Shown here: in pieces, positions 50,690-60,431 of the stretch | Layout: the number at the start of each line of letters is the position of its first letter | Position numbering within the stretch: position 1 is the stretch's first letter | Source: Deltaproteobacteria bacterium | GTDB taxonomy: Bacteria; Desulfobacterota; Desulfobulbia; Desulfobulbales; Desulfocapsaceae | Length of the DNA stretch: 64,000 nucleotides | Direction: 5' to 3' | Assembly (NCBI GenBank): GCA_026388715.1 | Contig: JAPLJF010000002.1 | Coordinates: 43,305 to 107,304, forward strand | Position numbers and translations under genes: made by a program | Notes under the pieces: model-generated | Told to the model about the DNA's origin: nothing | The model's database searches: none | The model's input: the letters and a program-made list of their open reading frames with translations, nothing else

Positions 50690-50842
50690 AGGTCGCAAGG
50701 CAACCATTTTCAAAGTTCCAGAAGCTGCCAAAAAAATAACTGGCGATTCTCGCTATTGAGACTGATAAAACCCAGCAAGCGCTTTTGTCAGAAGCCCTTA
50801 ATGATTTATTTAAAAAATATGGCAAACAGGCTATAGCGTAGG
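50690..50842 (+). pseudogene. Ribbon-helix-helix antitoxin-like remnant
   Basis: KVPEAAKK (frame break) LAILAIETDKTQQALLSEALNDLFKKYGKQAIA*. Confidence 0.5.
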
Positions 50843-50908
50843 TTATCGTTTTACAAATAAAATGGAGAGTATCTATTTTCTCTGTCTAATATATTATCAG
50901 GGTTTAGA

Positions 50909-51376
50909 ATGAACGAGATATTTCGAAATTTTATCGAAACGTTAGAACCTTCGTATCAAAGGCTAATGGAAATGAAACCTGTAACAGTATCTACATTGCC
51001 AAAAGAGATACCATCTTCTGGAATTTATTTATTTTCAGAGGATAACCTACATCTTTATGTTGGTAGAACTAATACTATCCGTAAAAGATTAAAGAAACAT
51101 TGTTATCCCAGCTCCGGACATAACGCAGCAACTTTTGCATTTAGACTTGCAAGGGACATAACAGGGCAAACAACTGCAACGTACAAAGAAAAGGGCTCGC
51201 GTCAATACCTGCAAAAACACCCTGCTTTTGAGCCCATATTCATAGCGCAGAAAGAAAGAGTGAAAAAGATGAGCGTCCGTTTTATATCTGAACCAGACCC
51301 TGTGAAGCAGGCACTCTTGGAAATGTATATTTCAGTTAGTTTGACTACGCCGCATAATGATTTTGATAATCATTAG
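50909..51376 (+). CDS. GIY-YIG domain protein
   Basis: SSGIYLFSEDNLHLYVGRTNTIRKRLKKH. Confidence 0.7.
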   Translation: MNEIFRNFIETLEPSYQRLMEMKPVTVSTLPKEIPSSGIYLFSEDNLHLYVGRTNTIRKRLKKHCYPSSGHNAATFAFRLARDITGQTTATYKEKGSRQYLQKHPAFEPIFIAQKERVKKMSVRFISEPDPVKQALLEMYISVSLTTPHNDFDNH

Positions 51377-51436
51377 ACGCCTACTGGGCTGAGCTTGTAG
51401 TTCTGCAGATACAATTTTAATTTATTAGGATTAAAA

Positions 51437-51958
51437 ATGTCTGAGACACTTTCTGGTTTTATTTTTGTAATTTTTGTGATTGCGAGTTTATGTTATAAAA
51501 CTTCTTCAGACATGAAAAGGAGGGAAAAAAGAGACAAACTAACAGAGTATCATGTTTATAGTAATTTACTGAACCAATGCCTTGTTGTTTTATCATTATT
51601 GGAACATCATAAAGATGAAATATTGTCTTATAAAGATGAGACGTTACCAGCTATATCAGAAAAAAAAATATATGAATTGCGTAAAATTATTACAGCTAAA
51701 TCTTATGCTTTATCACATATTCTCTTAACTTTAATTAAAACAGATCTCACAAACAATGGGTTCGGAGCAGATAGTTGTATTCAAACAAGTCATGAAAAAT
51801 TAATTACACTTTCACTGCATGAATTATATGGAGAGGTTGGCAAACAATATGATATTTCATCAGGTCAAGATCGATATAGAGAAATATTCTGTATTATGCA
51901 CAAAATTAGTGGCCTCAAATTTAAAAGCTATGTGCGTCACATATTTGGTATAGATTAA
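51437..51958 (+). CDS. Hypothetical protein with N-terminal TM helix, AT-rich
   Basis: Intact 173-aa ORF in AT-rich DNA; MSETLSGFIFVIFVIASLCY anchor. Confidence 0.55.
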   Translation: MSETLSGFIFVIFVIASLCYKTSSDMKRREKRDKLTEYHVYSNLLNQCLVVLSLLEHHKDEILSYKDETLPAISEKKIYELRKIITAKSYALSHILLTLIKTDLTNNGFGADSCIQTSHEKLITLSLHELYGEVGKQYDISSGQDRYREIFCIMHKISGLKFKSYVRHIFGID

Positions 51959-52616
51959 TGATGACAGATCATATTTATTACCGGATCAGCATCAGATCTG
52001 GCTTGAATATTTTGTGATATTCGCCACTCTCGGCAGATATCACTTTCACAAAGGTATATGCCAACCGTGGCACATGTCTTGCCGCTCATTTCAATTTGTT
52101 TAGCACATATTGCACAAACACACGTCATGGTTTTGGTACATTTTCGGTGATAAGAATCGCTTTCCAGTGGAAAAGTACAGCCGACAAAAACAAGCATTTT
52201 CCCCTCCCAACCGTTACGGGATATACCCTGGATTGTTCTCTGAGGACGATCTTTAATCCCTACCACCGATAACACTCTCGGCAGCAAAAACCCAAAAGTC
52301 ACAACCCATTCCAATTCCAACCAAAATCAGTAAAAAAATACCCTATAATAATACTCCTAACCAAACAACAACATCAAAACAGAAATATCAGAAGGGAGCC
52401 AGGGGTAAGGTTAAGCATTTAAGAAAAACCGTAAGTTGACCTTCTTCCTGACTATATATCCTGCCTGACAGTTTTTAGGTCAGGTCGTAACTTGTTGGGA
52501 CATTATTGTATTTTCAAAAAGCACATAAAAAAGAGGGGAAGCAAGCCCATTACTGGGAACGTAGTTTAGTTGGTTGACTTGCTTTATAGTTTAAAGTCTC
52601 TCTTGTCTTCCCTGAC

Positions 52617-53435
52617 TTATTGCTTATTCCCAAGCTTTTCAAACACTTTCATCAACTCAATTGGAAGGGGGAAAATGATGGTGCTGTTCTTCTCTACGGC
52701 GATCTCGGTAAGCGTCTGTAGGTAGCGCATCTGCATGGCGGCAGGGTTCTGGCTGAGGGTATTAGCGGCTTCCAGTAGCTGTCGGCTGGCCAGAAGTTCA
52801 CCTTCTGCAGCAATAACCTTGGCACGCTTTTCCCGCTCGGCTTCGGCCTGCTTTCCCATGGCGCGCTGGATCTGTTCTGGAAGGTCCACACTCTTGAGTT
52901 CGACGGCGGAGACCTGGATGCCCCATGGTTCGGTGGAGGAATCGATGATCTCCCGGAGCCTCAGGCTCAGCTTCTCGCGATCCGCCAGCAGTTCGTCCAG
53001 TGTCACCTCACCGAGAATGGATCGCAGAGTGGTCTGTGCAATCTGACTGGTGGCATAGTTGTAGTCCTCCACGCCAAGGATAGCCTGTTTGGCGTCCATC
53101 ACCTTGAAGTAGACAACAGCACTGACCTTCAGACTCACGTTATCACGAGTGATTATGTCCTGGCTTGGCACATCCAGAACCACGGTGCGGAGGCTGATGC
53201 GTACGGCCGTCTGAAAGGGGCGGAAGACGAAGACAAGGCCAGGGCCTTTGGGAGCCTTGTTCACTTTGCCGAGTGTGAACACCACCAGCCGTTCATACTC
53301 GTTCACTACCTTAATGCAGCTCATGAGCCAGACAAATGCGATAAGAATGAATGGTCCGAAGCCTATTACCATGTTGTACAGTGCTTGCATGCTGTCCTCC
53401 GGGGAAATGGATAGAAATTTGAGTAATTCATTCAC
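52617..53435 (-). CDS. Slipin/stomatin-like SPFH-domain membrane protein
   Basis: VNEYERLVVFTLGKVNKAPKGPGLVFVFRPFQTAVRISLRTVVLDVPSQDIITRDNVSLKVSAVVYFKV. Confidence 0.93.
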   Translation of the reverse strand: MNELLKFLSISPEDSMQALYNMVIGFGPFILIAFVWLMSCIKVVNEYERLVVFTLGKVNKAPKGPGLVFVFRPFQTAVRISLRTVVLDVPSQDIITRDNVSLKVSAVVYFKVMDAKQAILGVEDYNYATSQIAQTTLRSILGEVTLDELLADREKLSLRLREIIDSSTEPWGIQVSAVELKSVDLPEQIQRAMGKQAEAEREKRAKVIAAEGELLASRQLLEAANTLSQNPAAMQMRYLQTLTEIAVEKNSTIIFPLPIELMKVFEKLGNKQ

Positions 53436-53631
53436 TTAACAAATTAGTATATAGTTTCTTACTCAGTTGGTATCGGTCGTACATATCAGCTGGCTCCAGT
53501 GCATGGCGGATTGAGTGCTGGTGGGGATCGGGGTTTTTTGTGGGCAGAGATCAGGTGGCATTGTGCCTGTCACCATGCGGGGCTCTTTTTCCTCTCTTGG
53601 CAGCCCCCCGGATCTCTCATGTTTTCTTGAA

Positions 53632-53976
53632 TCAGCCGGGTGGCCATTGCAGCTGGCGGCCACCCAGGATATGGAGATGGATGTGAAAGACGGTCTGTCC
53701 GGCACCGGCGCCATTGTTAAGGACCATACGGAAGCCGTCAACCAGTCCGAGATCTTTGGCAAGCCGTGCTCCGGTGCGCATCATCTTGCCGATCAGCTGT
53801 TCATCTTCTTCTTCCATGAATGCCGGTCCGGCGATATGTTTTTTGGGGATGACCAGAAAATGGACCGGCGCTTGCGGTGAGATATCCCGGAAGGCCAGAA
53901 ACTCATCGTCTTCATAGAGTTTATCCGCAGGGATCTGGCCGGCAATGATCTTACAGAAAAGACAGTGTTCGTTCAT
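53632..53976 (-). CDS. HIT-family (HINT-like) protein
   Basis: CLFCKIIAGQIPADKLYEDDEFLAFRDISPQAPVHFLVIPKKHI, HIHLHILGGR. Confidence 0.95.
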   Translation of the reverse strand: MNEHCLFCKIIAGQIPADKLYEDDEFLAFRDISPQAPVHFLVIPKKHIAGPAFMEEEDEQLIGKMMRTGARLAKDLGLVDGFRMVLNNGAGAGQTVFHIHLHILGGRQLQWPPG

Positions 53977-54021
53977 GTTTATTCTCTTACAATATCGGAT
54001 GGATATTCATCCAAATTATTT

Positions 54022-54073
54022 AGGAGCCGTTACGAAATAACTGTTATTTTTGTACAATTTCGTTACGGCTCCT
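54022..54073. repeat. Short inverted repeat (17-bp perfect arms), copy 2
   Basis: AGGAGCCGTTACGAAAT ... ATTTCGTTACGGCTCCT. Confidence 0.85.
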
Positions 54074-54108
54074 TATGCCGTTTTTGCTGTTTAAAAGGTC
54101 AGATTATT

Positions 54109-54669
54109 TTATGCCGATGGCTTAGGGCCAAAAGAATCTTCAAAAAGTTTGATGATGGCCTCACGCCCGGCATCGCTGAGATATCTGGTGCCTGAGCCCA
54201 CAAAGGTATTGTATTCAATGACCGGGGTATCTTCGTGCCACTGGTTCTCTTTCCAGGTAAACCATTGTTTGCGGGGCTGGTCAAAGACGTGGAGGGGGCG
54301 GTTGAAGAGCTTGGCCAGTTCCACGGCCCAGCCGGTGCCGCCTTTGACGGAATTGTCTTCGAGGATGGTGCCGATGACAAAGATCTGGTGGCCGTTGTTG
54401 ACCATATGAAAGATGGTTTGCAGCACCTTTCTGATCTTGGTGGTCTCGTAATAGGTGCGGTTGAGCATCTTTGAGGCCAGCTCCATGCTGATATCGCCCC
54501 GTTCCAGTTCCTGCTGGCTGAGAAAGACCGCGTTTTTCTCCCGGTGCAGTTTGTGCCCTTCAAAGGTGTAGATAACCTCGTTTACGCCCCACTGTTCTGC
54601 CGCTTCACCAAAGGTTGCCTCGGCCCCTTTCAGGCCGCCGCTGCAAAGGGTACAGGATTTCTGATCCAT
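54109..54669 (-). CDS. Conserved hypothetical protein (Rossmann-like, possible nucleotide-binding)
   Basis: Intact 186-aa ORF; YLSDAGREAIIKLF, GGTGWAVELAKLFNRPLHVFDQ. Confidence 0.6.
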   Translation of the reverse strand: MDQKSCTLCSGGLKGAEATFGEAAEQWGVNEVIYTFEGHKLHREKNAVFLSQQELERGDISMELASKMLNRTYYETTKIRKVLQTIFHMVNNGHQIFVIGTILEDNSVKGGTGWAVELAKLFNRPLHVFDQPRKQWFTWKENQWHEDTPVIEYNTFVGSGTRYLSDAGREAIIKLFEDSFGPKPSA

Positions 54670-54712
54670 ATATGTGCTCCTTGTTAAAAAAATATCAGGC
54701 TGTCATCATTAA

Positions 54713-54892
54713 GAGCTTGTCCGTAAATAAATCTTTAGTGCTCGCATCCGGATTTTGGCCGTCTTTGGCCGCTCCTCAATCGCAAAATCCTCGCCGTAGC
54801 GCTGCTACGGTTGCGGTTTTACTCAATCGTCTCGGCCAAATTCGTCTCAAAATCCAGCGCGATCCCTGAAAAGCTTATTTACGGACAAGCTC
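54713..54892 (+). repeat. 180-bp TIR element (MITE-like), copy D, complete
   Basis: Same ends as copy C; flanked by TAA/TAA (54710-54712, 54893-54895). Confidence 0.92.
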
Positions 54893-54995
54893 TAAATATC
54901 AGTGCAGCTCTCTTATCGTATCGTCGATTGACTATTTTTAATTTTATACCATACCTGCATTCAAAGGCAAGTGTGGCCATGTCTATTCTTTATTC

Positions 54996-55997
54996 TCAGG
55001 CGGCTGCGGTCCCTTTTTTCCAGCCGCGCAGGAAGACGCGGTGCGGGGCCGGATACCCTTCCACGGTCAGCGTTGGGTCCCGCGGATCGATGAAATCGCG
55101 GTACGATTCAAAGGTCATCCACGCGGTGGATCGTTGTTCTTCTTCGCTCATCGGGTGCTGGCAGAAGAGCTCGACCTGGTCGAAGCCCGCCTTTTCCATC
55201 CACAGCCGAAGGCAATGACCGGTGGGGATAAAATAGGTGCCGGGCGCCTTGGCATAGGTCTTGTCGGGGAAGAGGGCGATGGGTGCATCTCCCGGGATGG
55301 CCTGGGATTCCAGAAGCAGCGTGCCGCCGGGGCGCAGGGCCTGATAACAGTCACGGAGCACATCAATGGGTGAGGCGCGGTGGTAGATGATGCCCATGAG
55401 GAAGAGGACATCAAAGCAGTCAGGGAAAAGCGAGAGATGCTCGACGCCGAGCAGGTCAATATGGAGCGCCTCCTGTCTGGCCATGCTGTTCAAGGCCTTG
55501 AAACAGTAATAGTGCTGCATGGATGGTTCCAGGCCCAGCACCAGTTTGGGGCGATAGGGGGCCATGCGGAACATGTAATAGCCGTTGTTGCAGCCGATAT
55601 CCGCGATGATCTTGCCCTCCAGATCGGGCAGCATGGGCAGCAGGCGCTGCCATTTCCTTTCGCTCCGCCACTCGGCGTCGATGTCGATGCCAAAGACCGA
55701 AAAGGGACCTTTGCGCCAGGGCATGAAGGCGCGCATGGCCGCTTTGACCTGCGCCTGATCGTTGGCGCTCAGCTCATCGGGACGGCCGATGATGACGGTA
55801 TCGCCGGTGCAGTCGACGCTCTTGGCCACAAAAGGGGCGACCGATTCATAGGGCGTGCGGTAGCGGAGAAAGCCTTTCTTGGGCTGGTTGACCCACTGCT
55901 GCCGCTCCTGGTGGATGGCGAGGATCTCCTGACGGCGGGCTGCGGCCGGGAGCTGAGAGAGATAATCGATGGATGATGGCATCTGGTTCTGGCTCAA
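54996..55997 (-). CDS. cmoB: tRNA U34 carboxymethyltransferase
   Basis: WRKGPFSVFGIDIDAEWRSERKWQR, DIGCNNGYYMFRM; overlaps cmoA start. Confidence 0.95.
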   Translation of the reverse strand: MSQNQMPSSIDYLSQLPAAARRQEILAIHQERQQWVNQPKKGFLRYRTPYESVAPFVAKSVDCTGDTVIIGRPDELSANDQAQVKAAMRAFMPWRKGPFSVFGIDIDAEWRSERKWQRLLPMLPDLEGKIIADIGCNNGYYMFRMAPYRPKLVLGLEPSMQHYYCFKALNSMARQEALHIDLLGVEHLSLFPDCFDVLFLMGIIYHRASPIDVLRDCYQALRPGGTLLLESQAIPGDAPIALFPDKTYAKAPGTYFIPTGHCLRLWMEKAGFDQVELFCQHPMSEEEQRSTAWMTFESYRDFIDPRDPTLTVEGYPAPHRVFLRGWKKGTAAA

Positions 55998-56731
55998 CCT
56001 GGCTTGATGGCAATAAAGGAGACAAAATTAAACCACTGGAAGAAGGTCTCCACGCTTGCAAATCCGGCGCCCAGCAGGAGTTCCCGGTTTTCTTCAATGG
56101 AAAACGGGATCAGGATATTTTCCAGGGCCTCTCTTTTTTTGGCAATCTCCAGTTCCGAATAGCCGCGTTCCAGCTTGAACTGATGGTAGATATCGATATA
56201 TTTGCGGTTGAGCAGAGGGTCGTGGGAGATCTTTTTTTCACTGAGGATCAGGACGCCGCCGGGTCGCAGGTTGTCGAAGAGCCGGTGGATAAACTCTTTC
56301 CGTCTGAGGGGGCGGATGAACTGGAGGGTGTAGTTGAGGAGAAAGGCCCCGGTATCGGTTTGGTCCAGATCGGTGATGTCCTGGGTAATAAAGGAGACCA
56401 TGTCCTGTTTTGAGAACATCTCGGCCTTCAGGCGGGCCTTGTGGAGCATGGCTGGCGAGTTGTCGATGCCGGTGAATTGCAGCCCCTTGTCCGGCAACAG
56501 TCGCGCCAGTTGCAGCAGGGTGGTGCCGGTGGAGCAGCCAAGGTCGATGACCGTGTCGTTTTGGCGGAGAAAGATGTCGAGGAGCCGGGCCGTCCCGGTG
56601 ATGACTTCCTGGTAAAAAGGAATGGAGCGGTCAAGCATGTCATCGAAGACCTGGGCGACCTGTTCGGTAAAGACAAAATCTTCGTGGACCTGGTCGACAG
56701 CAAAAAGGGTATCTTTGGGAGTGGGCAACAT
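55994..56731 (-). CDS. cmoA: Carboxy-S-adenosyl-L-methionine synthase
   Basis: FDDMLDRSIPFYQEV, DLGCSTGTTLLQL; adjacent to cmoB. Confidence 0.95.
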   Translation of the reverse strand: MLPTPKDTLFAVDQVHEDFVFTEQVAQVFDDMLDRSIPFYQEVITGTARLLDIFLRQNDTVIDLGCSTGTTLLQLARLLPDKGLQFTGIDNSPAMLHKARLKAEMFSKQDMVSFITQDITDLDQTDTGAFLLNYTLQFIRPLRRKEFIHRLFDNLRPGGVLILSEKKISHDPLLNRKYIDIYHQFKLERGYSELEIAKKREALENILIPFSIEENRELLLGAGFASVETFFQWFNFVSFIAIKPG

Positions 56732-57056
56732 GGCGACAATAAAGAAATCAGGATGGGACAGGATTGTGCTGATTGATTGATAAACTGTAAAGTATAGTTT
56801 ATATACTCTTTTAAATAATATTTTACCATTATTGACTGGGCGGGAAACCAGAAAAGGGTAATGGTGGAACTCAGCAGGATAGACAATCGGCTCAGAAAAG
56901 ACAAGGGATCATGAAAAAATACATCATTGGCGCGATCTGGGTCGTGCCCCTGTGCAGGGCAGCTCTCGCCAGTCGCCCTTCCGCCGGAGCGATCCCTGGC
57001 TCTTGCGGCATGAGGACATTCCTGTCCATTACTGTTATGCTAAAGAATGAGGACAA

Positions 57057-57395
57057 ATGGCTGCTATAGCAATAATCAAATCAATATTCTATTTTGTTTT
57101 GGCCGGTCTGTGTGAAATTGGCGGTGGATATCTTGTATGGCTGTGGTTACGTGAAGGAAAATCCTTGGGGTACGGTATTATTGGAGCATTTATACTTGTT
57201 CTTTATGGAGTGATTCCTACATTGCAACCAGCAAATTTTGGTCGTGTTTATGCAGCATATGGGGGAGTTTTTATTGTCCTCGCAATCCTTTGGGGATGGC
57301 AGATCGATAAGATAGCACCGGATAGATTCGATATACTCGGTGGTTTGGTGGCCTTGATTGGTGTAATGATCATTATGTATTGGCCCCGAGGCTAA
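57057..57395 (+). CDS. YnfA/UPF0060 family membrane protein
   Basis: [45 protein letters not shown]. Confidence 0.95.
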   Translation: MAAIAIIKSIFYFVLAGLCEIGGGYLVWLWLREGKSLGYGIIGAFILVLYGVIPTLQPANFGRVYAAYGGVFIVLAILWGWQIDKIAPDRFDILGGLVALIGVMIIMYWPRG

Positions 57396-57511
57396 GGATG
57401 AACAATATTTGAGGCATACAAGTTGCTCAAGAGGGATGCGGCATAAAGCCGTCGCGCCCCTTAGCTTGGGCGTTGAACAATCGTGAGATCAGGTCGAGAC
57501 TTCATCATCTT

Positions 57512-59527
57512 ATGAGCAATAATTGTTCTCATTCAGCCGGGAAATCCCTGCTGATCTACCCGCCTTTTGCCGATCCTACCTGGCCCTATGTGAGTCTGCC
57601 CACCCTCAAGGGATATCTGGGCCGGCGCGGGATCCAGGTAACAGTCCGGGATCTGAACGTCGAGGTCTTTTCGTTCCTGACTTCTGAGCCTACCATTGCC
57701 GGGTGGCGGCAGCATCTGGCGGCGCGGTTTCAGGTGCTCAATGGTCGGGAGCGGTTGAGCCTGTCCGAGCAGATGGAATACCGGCGGGTGGCAGAGGCGC
57801 TCCCTCTGGTGCAGCAGGATTTTGGCGCCCTCCTGACCGTGATGCGGGAGGAGGGGAGTTTTTATGACCGGGCCGCCTATGCAGCAGGCCGTGATGGCGT
57901 TGAAGACCTTTTCCAGATCATGGAGGCGGTCTATTTCCCTTTCCGCTACAACTGCAACCGGGCGGATCACCTGGTGGCGCCCTGGGATTTCCAGCTTCTG
58001 GACTCCTATATCGCCAATCGCACCAGTCCCCTTGACCAGTTTTACCGGCAGCAGTTGGCGGGGATGGCGGCCCCGGGCTTTGTCGGGATCTCGCTGACCT
58101 TTGTCTCCCAGATCCCGGAGGCCTTTTATCTCTGCCGCCTGCTCAGGGACGTCTTTCCGAACTGTTTTCTGATGCTCGGCGGCCCCTGTGTCGATCTGAT
58201 GGTCCGTCATGGCCGGCCGGAGGTGGTGGCCTGGATTTTAGACCATGTCGACGGTATCACCGTGCAGGAGGGGGAAAAGACTCTGGAGCAGCTTCTGCCC
58301 CTGCTTGCTGCTGGTCGTTTTCCTGATCGGCCGCAACTTGCCGCCATCCCCAATCTTATCACCCGCGATCCGGTCAGCGGCGCCATTCAGCAGGGGCCGC
58401 CATGGGTCCTCGATCTGACCGAGAGCGCGGCGCCTGACTATTCCGATCTCGATCTGACGCTCTATCCGGCGCCTTCCCCCATGCTCCTCTACAGTCCGAC
58501 CCGAGGCTGCTACTGGAATAAATGCTCTTTCTGCGGTTACGGCTTTAATCAGTCCGGGGCCCATGCCTACCGCGAGATCCCGGTGCAACAGGCCGTGGCC
58601 GATCTGCAGGCCTTGCAGGAGAAATACGGGGCAGCCAATTTTTACTTTTCCTGCGATGTCCTCTCCCCTGATTACGCCTTCCGTCTGGCCCAGGCGATTC
58701 TCGATACCGGGCTTGAGGTCCGTTGGTCAACGGACCTGCGCATCGAGGCGGCCTATACCCCTGAGCGCTGCCGTCTGCTCTATCGGGCTGGCCTGCGGGC
58801 CGTGGCCTTCGGCGTTGAGAGCGGGTCACCGAAAGTCTTGCGCCTTATGCACAAGGGGGTCACGCCGGAGCGCATTCGGGCGGTCAATCGTCATTTTCAT
58901 CAGGCCGGGATTTCCACCGCCTGGATGACCTTTCTCGGCCATCCGGGTGAGGGGTTCAAGGAGGCCCAGGCTACACTCGATCTGCTGGCAGCGGAACGAA
59001 AGGTCGTGGATCAGTTTATTGTCGGCGCCTTCGGTCTGACCCCAGGGTCAAAGATTGCCTGCCGGCCGGAGGAGTTCGGCATTGAATCCATCTCCTTTAC
59101 GGCCGGTGATGTGTTCAGGTTCTTCCCCATTTACAGCGACCGGACTGCCAGGATCAATGCCAATGACCAGCGATTTGCGCAACTGGACACGCAGATTGAT
59201 GATCTTTCCTCCCGCTATCAGCTCGATCATTACCCTTGGGCCGGGGCCATCTCTACCCATCACTCGTTTTTGTATCTGCTGCGTTACGGCCAGAGGGTCT
59301 TTGCCAAGGCATGGCCTCGGCCCCAGAAAAAGAAGCAGAGGGCCGGGGCCGGCAAGAAGATTCATCCCCGTTTTCCCCTGGCCGAGTTGCGCCAACGGGA
59401 AGAGCAGTTCATGGGCCAGTATCTGGAATGCGCCCTGCGGCCCGACCCGGAGACGGGACTGACGCCTCTGTGTTTTGATCATTTTCAGGCCGCGCTGGCC
59501 CGGGAGTCTGAGAAAGAGAGGCGATGA
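57512..59527 (+). CDS. B12-binding-domain radical SAM protein
   Basis: N-terminal cobalamin-like domain (PTLKGYLGRRGIQVTVRDLNVE); radical SAM cluster GCYWNKCSFCGYGF. Confidence 0.9.
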   Translation: MSNNCSHSAGKSLLIYPPFADPTWPYVSLPTLKGYLGRRGIQVTVRDLNVEVFSFLTSEPTIAGWRQHLAARFQVLNGRERLSLSEQMEYRRVAEALPLVQQDFGALLTVMREEGSFYDRAAYAAGRDGVEDLFQIMEAVYFPFRYNCNRADHLVAPWDFQLLDSYIANRTSPLDQFYRQQLAGMAAPGFVGISLTFVSQIPEAFYLCRLLRDVFPNCFLMLGGPCVDLMVRHGRPEVVAWILDHVDGITVQEGEKTLEQLLPLLAAGRFPDRPQLAAIPNLITRDPVSGAIQQGPPWVLDLTESAAPDYSDLDLTLYPAPSPMLLYSPTRGCYWNKCSFCGYGFNQSGAHAYREIPVQQAVADLQALQEKYGAANFYFSCDVLSPDYAFRLAQAILDTGLEVRWSTDLRIEAAYTPERCRLLYRAGLRAVAFGVESGSPKVLRLMHKGVTPERIRAVNRHFHQAGISTAWMTFLGHPGEGFKEAQATLDLLAAERKVVDQFIVGAFGLTPGSKIACRPEEFGIESISFTAGDVFRFFPIYSDRTARINANDQRFAQLDTQIDDLSSRYQLDHYPWAGAISTHHSFLYLLRYGQRVFAKAWPRPQKKKQRAGAGKKIHPRFPLAELRQREEQFMGQYLECALRPDPETGLTPLCFDHFQAALARESEKERR

Positions 59528-59586
59528 TCTCGGAGAATATGCCAGCAATCGTTGTCAACTTTTAACCTTCACCATTCAACTTTCCT

Positions 59587-60102
59587 ATGCTTCCTATTAT
59601 TACCTTTATCGGCTGGCACAACAGCGGCAAGACCACCCTGGCGGCGCAGGTTGTCACCCATCTCAAGCAGCATGGCTATCGGGTGGCGGTGATCAAATCG
59701 ACCAAGGAGCAGGGGATCACCTTTGATGCGCCGGGCACTGATACCGCCAGGCATCGGCAGGCCGGGGCCGATACCGTGCTTTTGGTGGCGCCTGACCAGA
59801 TGACCATGGTCACCGGCAACAAGGGCAAGTCCCTGGTCGATCTGGCCCAACGTTTCTGCTCAGATGTGGATATTGTCATCGGTGAAGGATTTAAAGGTGG
59901 AGAGGGGGTGCCCAAGATCGAGGTCAGAAGGGAGGAAGATCAACCCTTGTTGCGGGAGCAGGTAAAGGGGGTCATTGCGGTGGCCACCGATCTTGCGCTC
60001 CCGGATGATCCAGGCTGTACTCTGTTCCGGCTTGATCAGGGTCTGGAGATTGCCGTCTTTATTGAGAAATATTTTCATCTGGATGGTATTGCAACAGACT
60101 GA
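59587..60102 (+). CDS. mobB: Molybdopterin-guanine dinucleotide biosynthesis protein B
   Basis: ITFIGWHNSGKTTLAAQVVTHLKQHGYRVAVIKST; VIGEGFKGG. Confidence 0.93.
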   Translation: MLPIITFIGWHNSGKTTLAAQVVTHLKQHGYRVAVIKSTKEQGITFDAPGTDTARHRQAGADTVLLVAPDQMTMVTGNKGKSLVDLAQRFCSDVDIVIGEGFKGGEGVPKIEVRREEDQPLLREQVKGVIAVATDLALPDDPGCTLFRLDQGLEIAVFIEKYFHLDGIATD

Positions 60103-60291
60103 TTCCGGCCTCATCGAAACCAGAAATTTGGCCATGATAATTGCCGCCAAGGTTGAGCAGCAGGTGGCAATCAGGGTTGGGATAAAGATGGAGGCCGGAT
60201 CGGTGGCCCCCGCCGCCGCCCGCACCGTGATCACCCCCAGGGGCAGGATGGTGACGCTGGAGGTGTTGATTGCCGATGGTTTTTGTTTCAT
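60103..60291 (-). pseudogene. C-terminal remnant of SpmA/nucleoside-recognition-domain protein
   Basis: SAINTSSVTILPLGVITVRAAAGATDPASIFIPTLIATCCSTLAAIIMAKFL. Confidence 0.6.
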
Positions 60292-60431
60292 GTTGCGACC
60301 ATTTGCATTCAAGCCGGCACCTTCGTCGGCTGCGCGGCGCGGCTCCTCACCGTACTACCCGTACTGCTTCGTCGCTGCTCGTTTGCCTTCTCGGTGTCAA
60401 CTTGAATGCTTTTTGGAACAAGACCCCGCAA

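Noticed and set aside
51955-52320. 121-aa minus-strand Cys-rich ORF
   Set aside because: Possible zinc-binding pattern (CAICAKQIEMSGKTC) but no supporting start site or family; too weak to call
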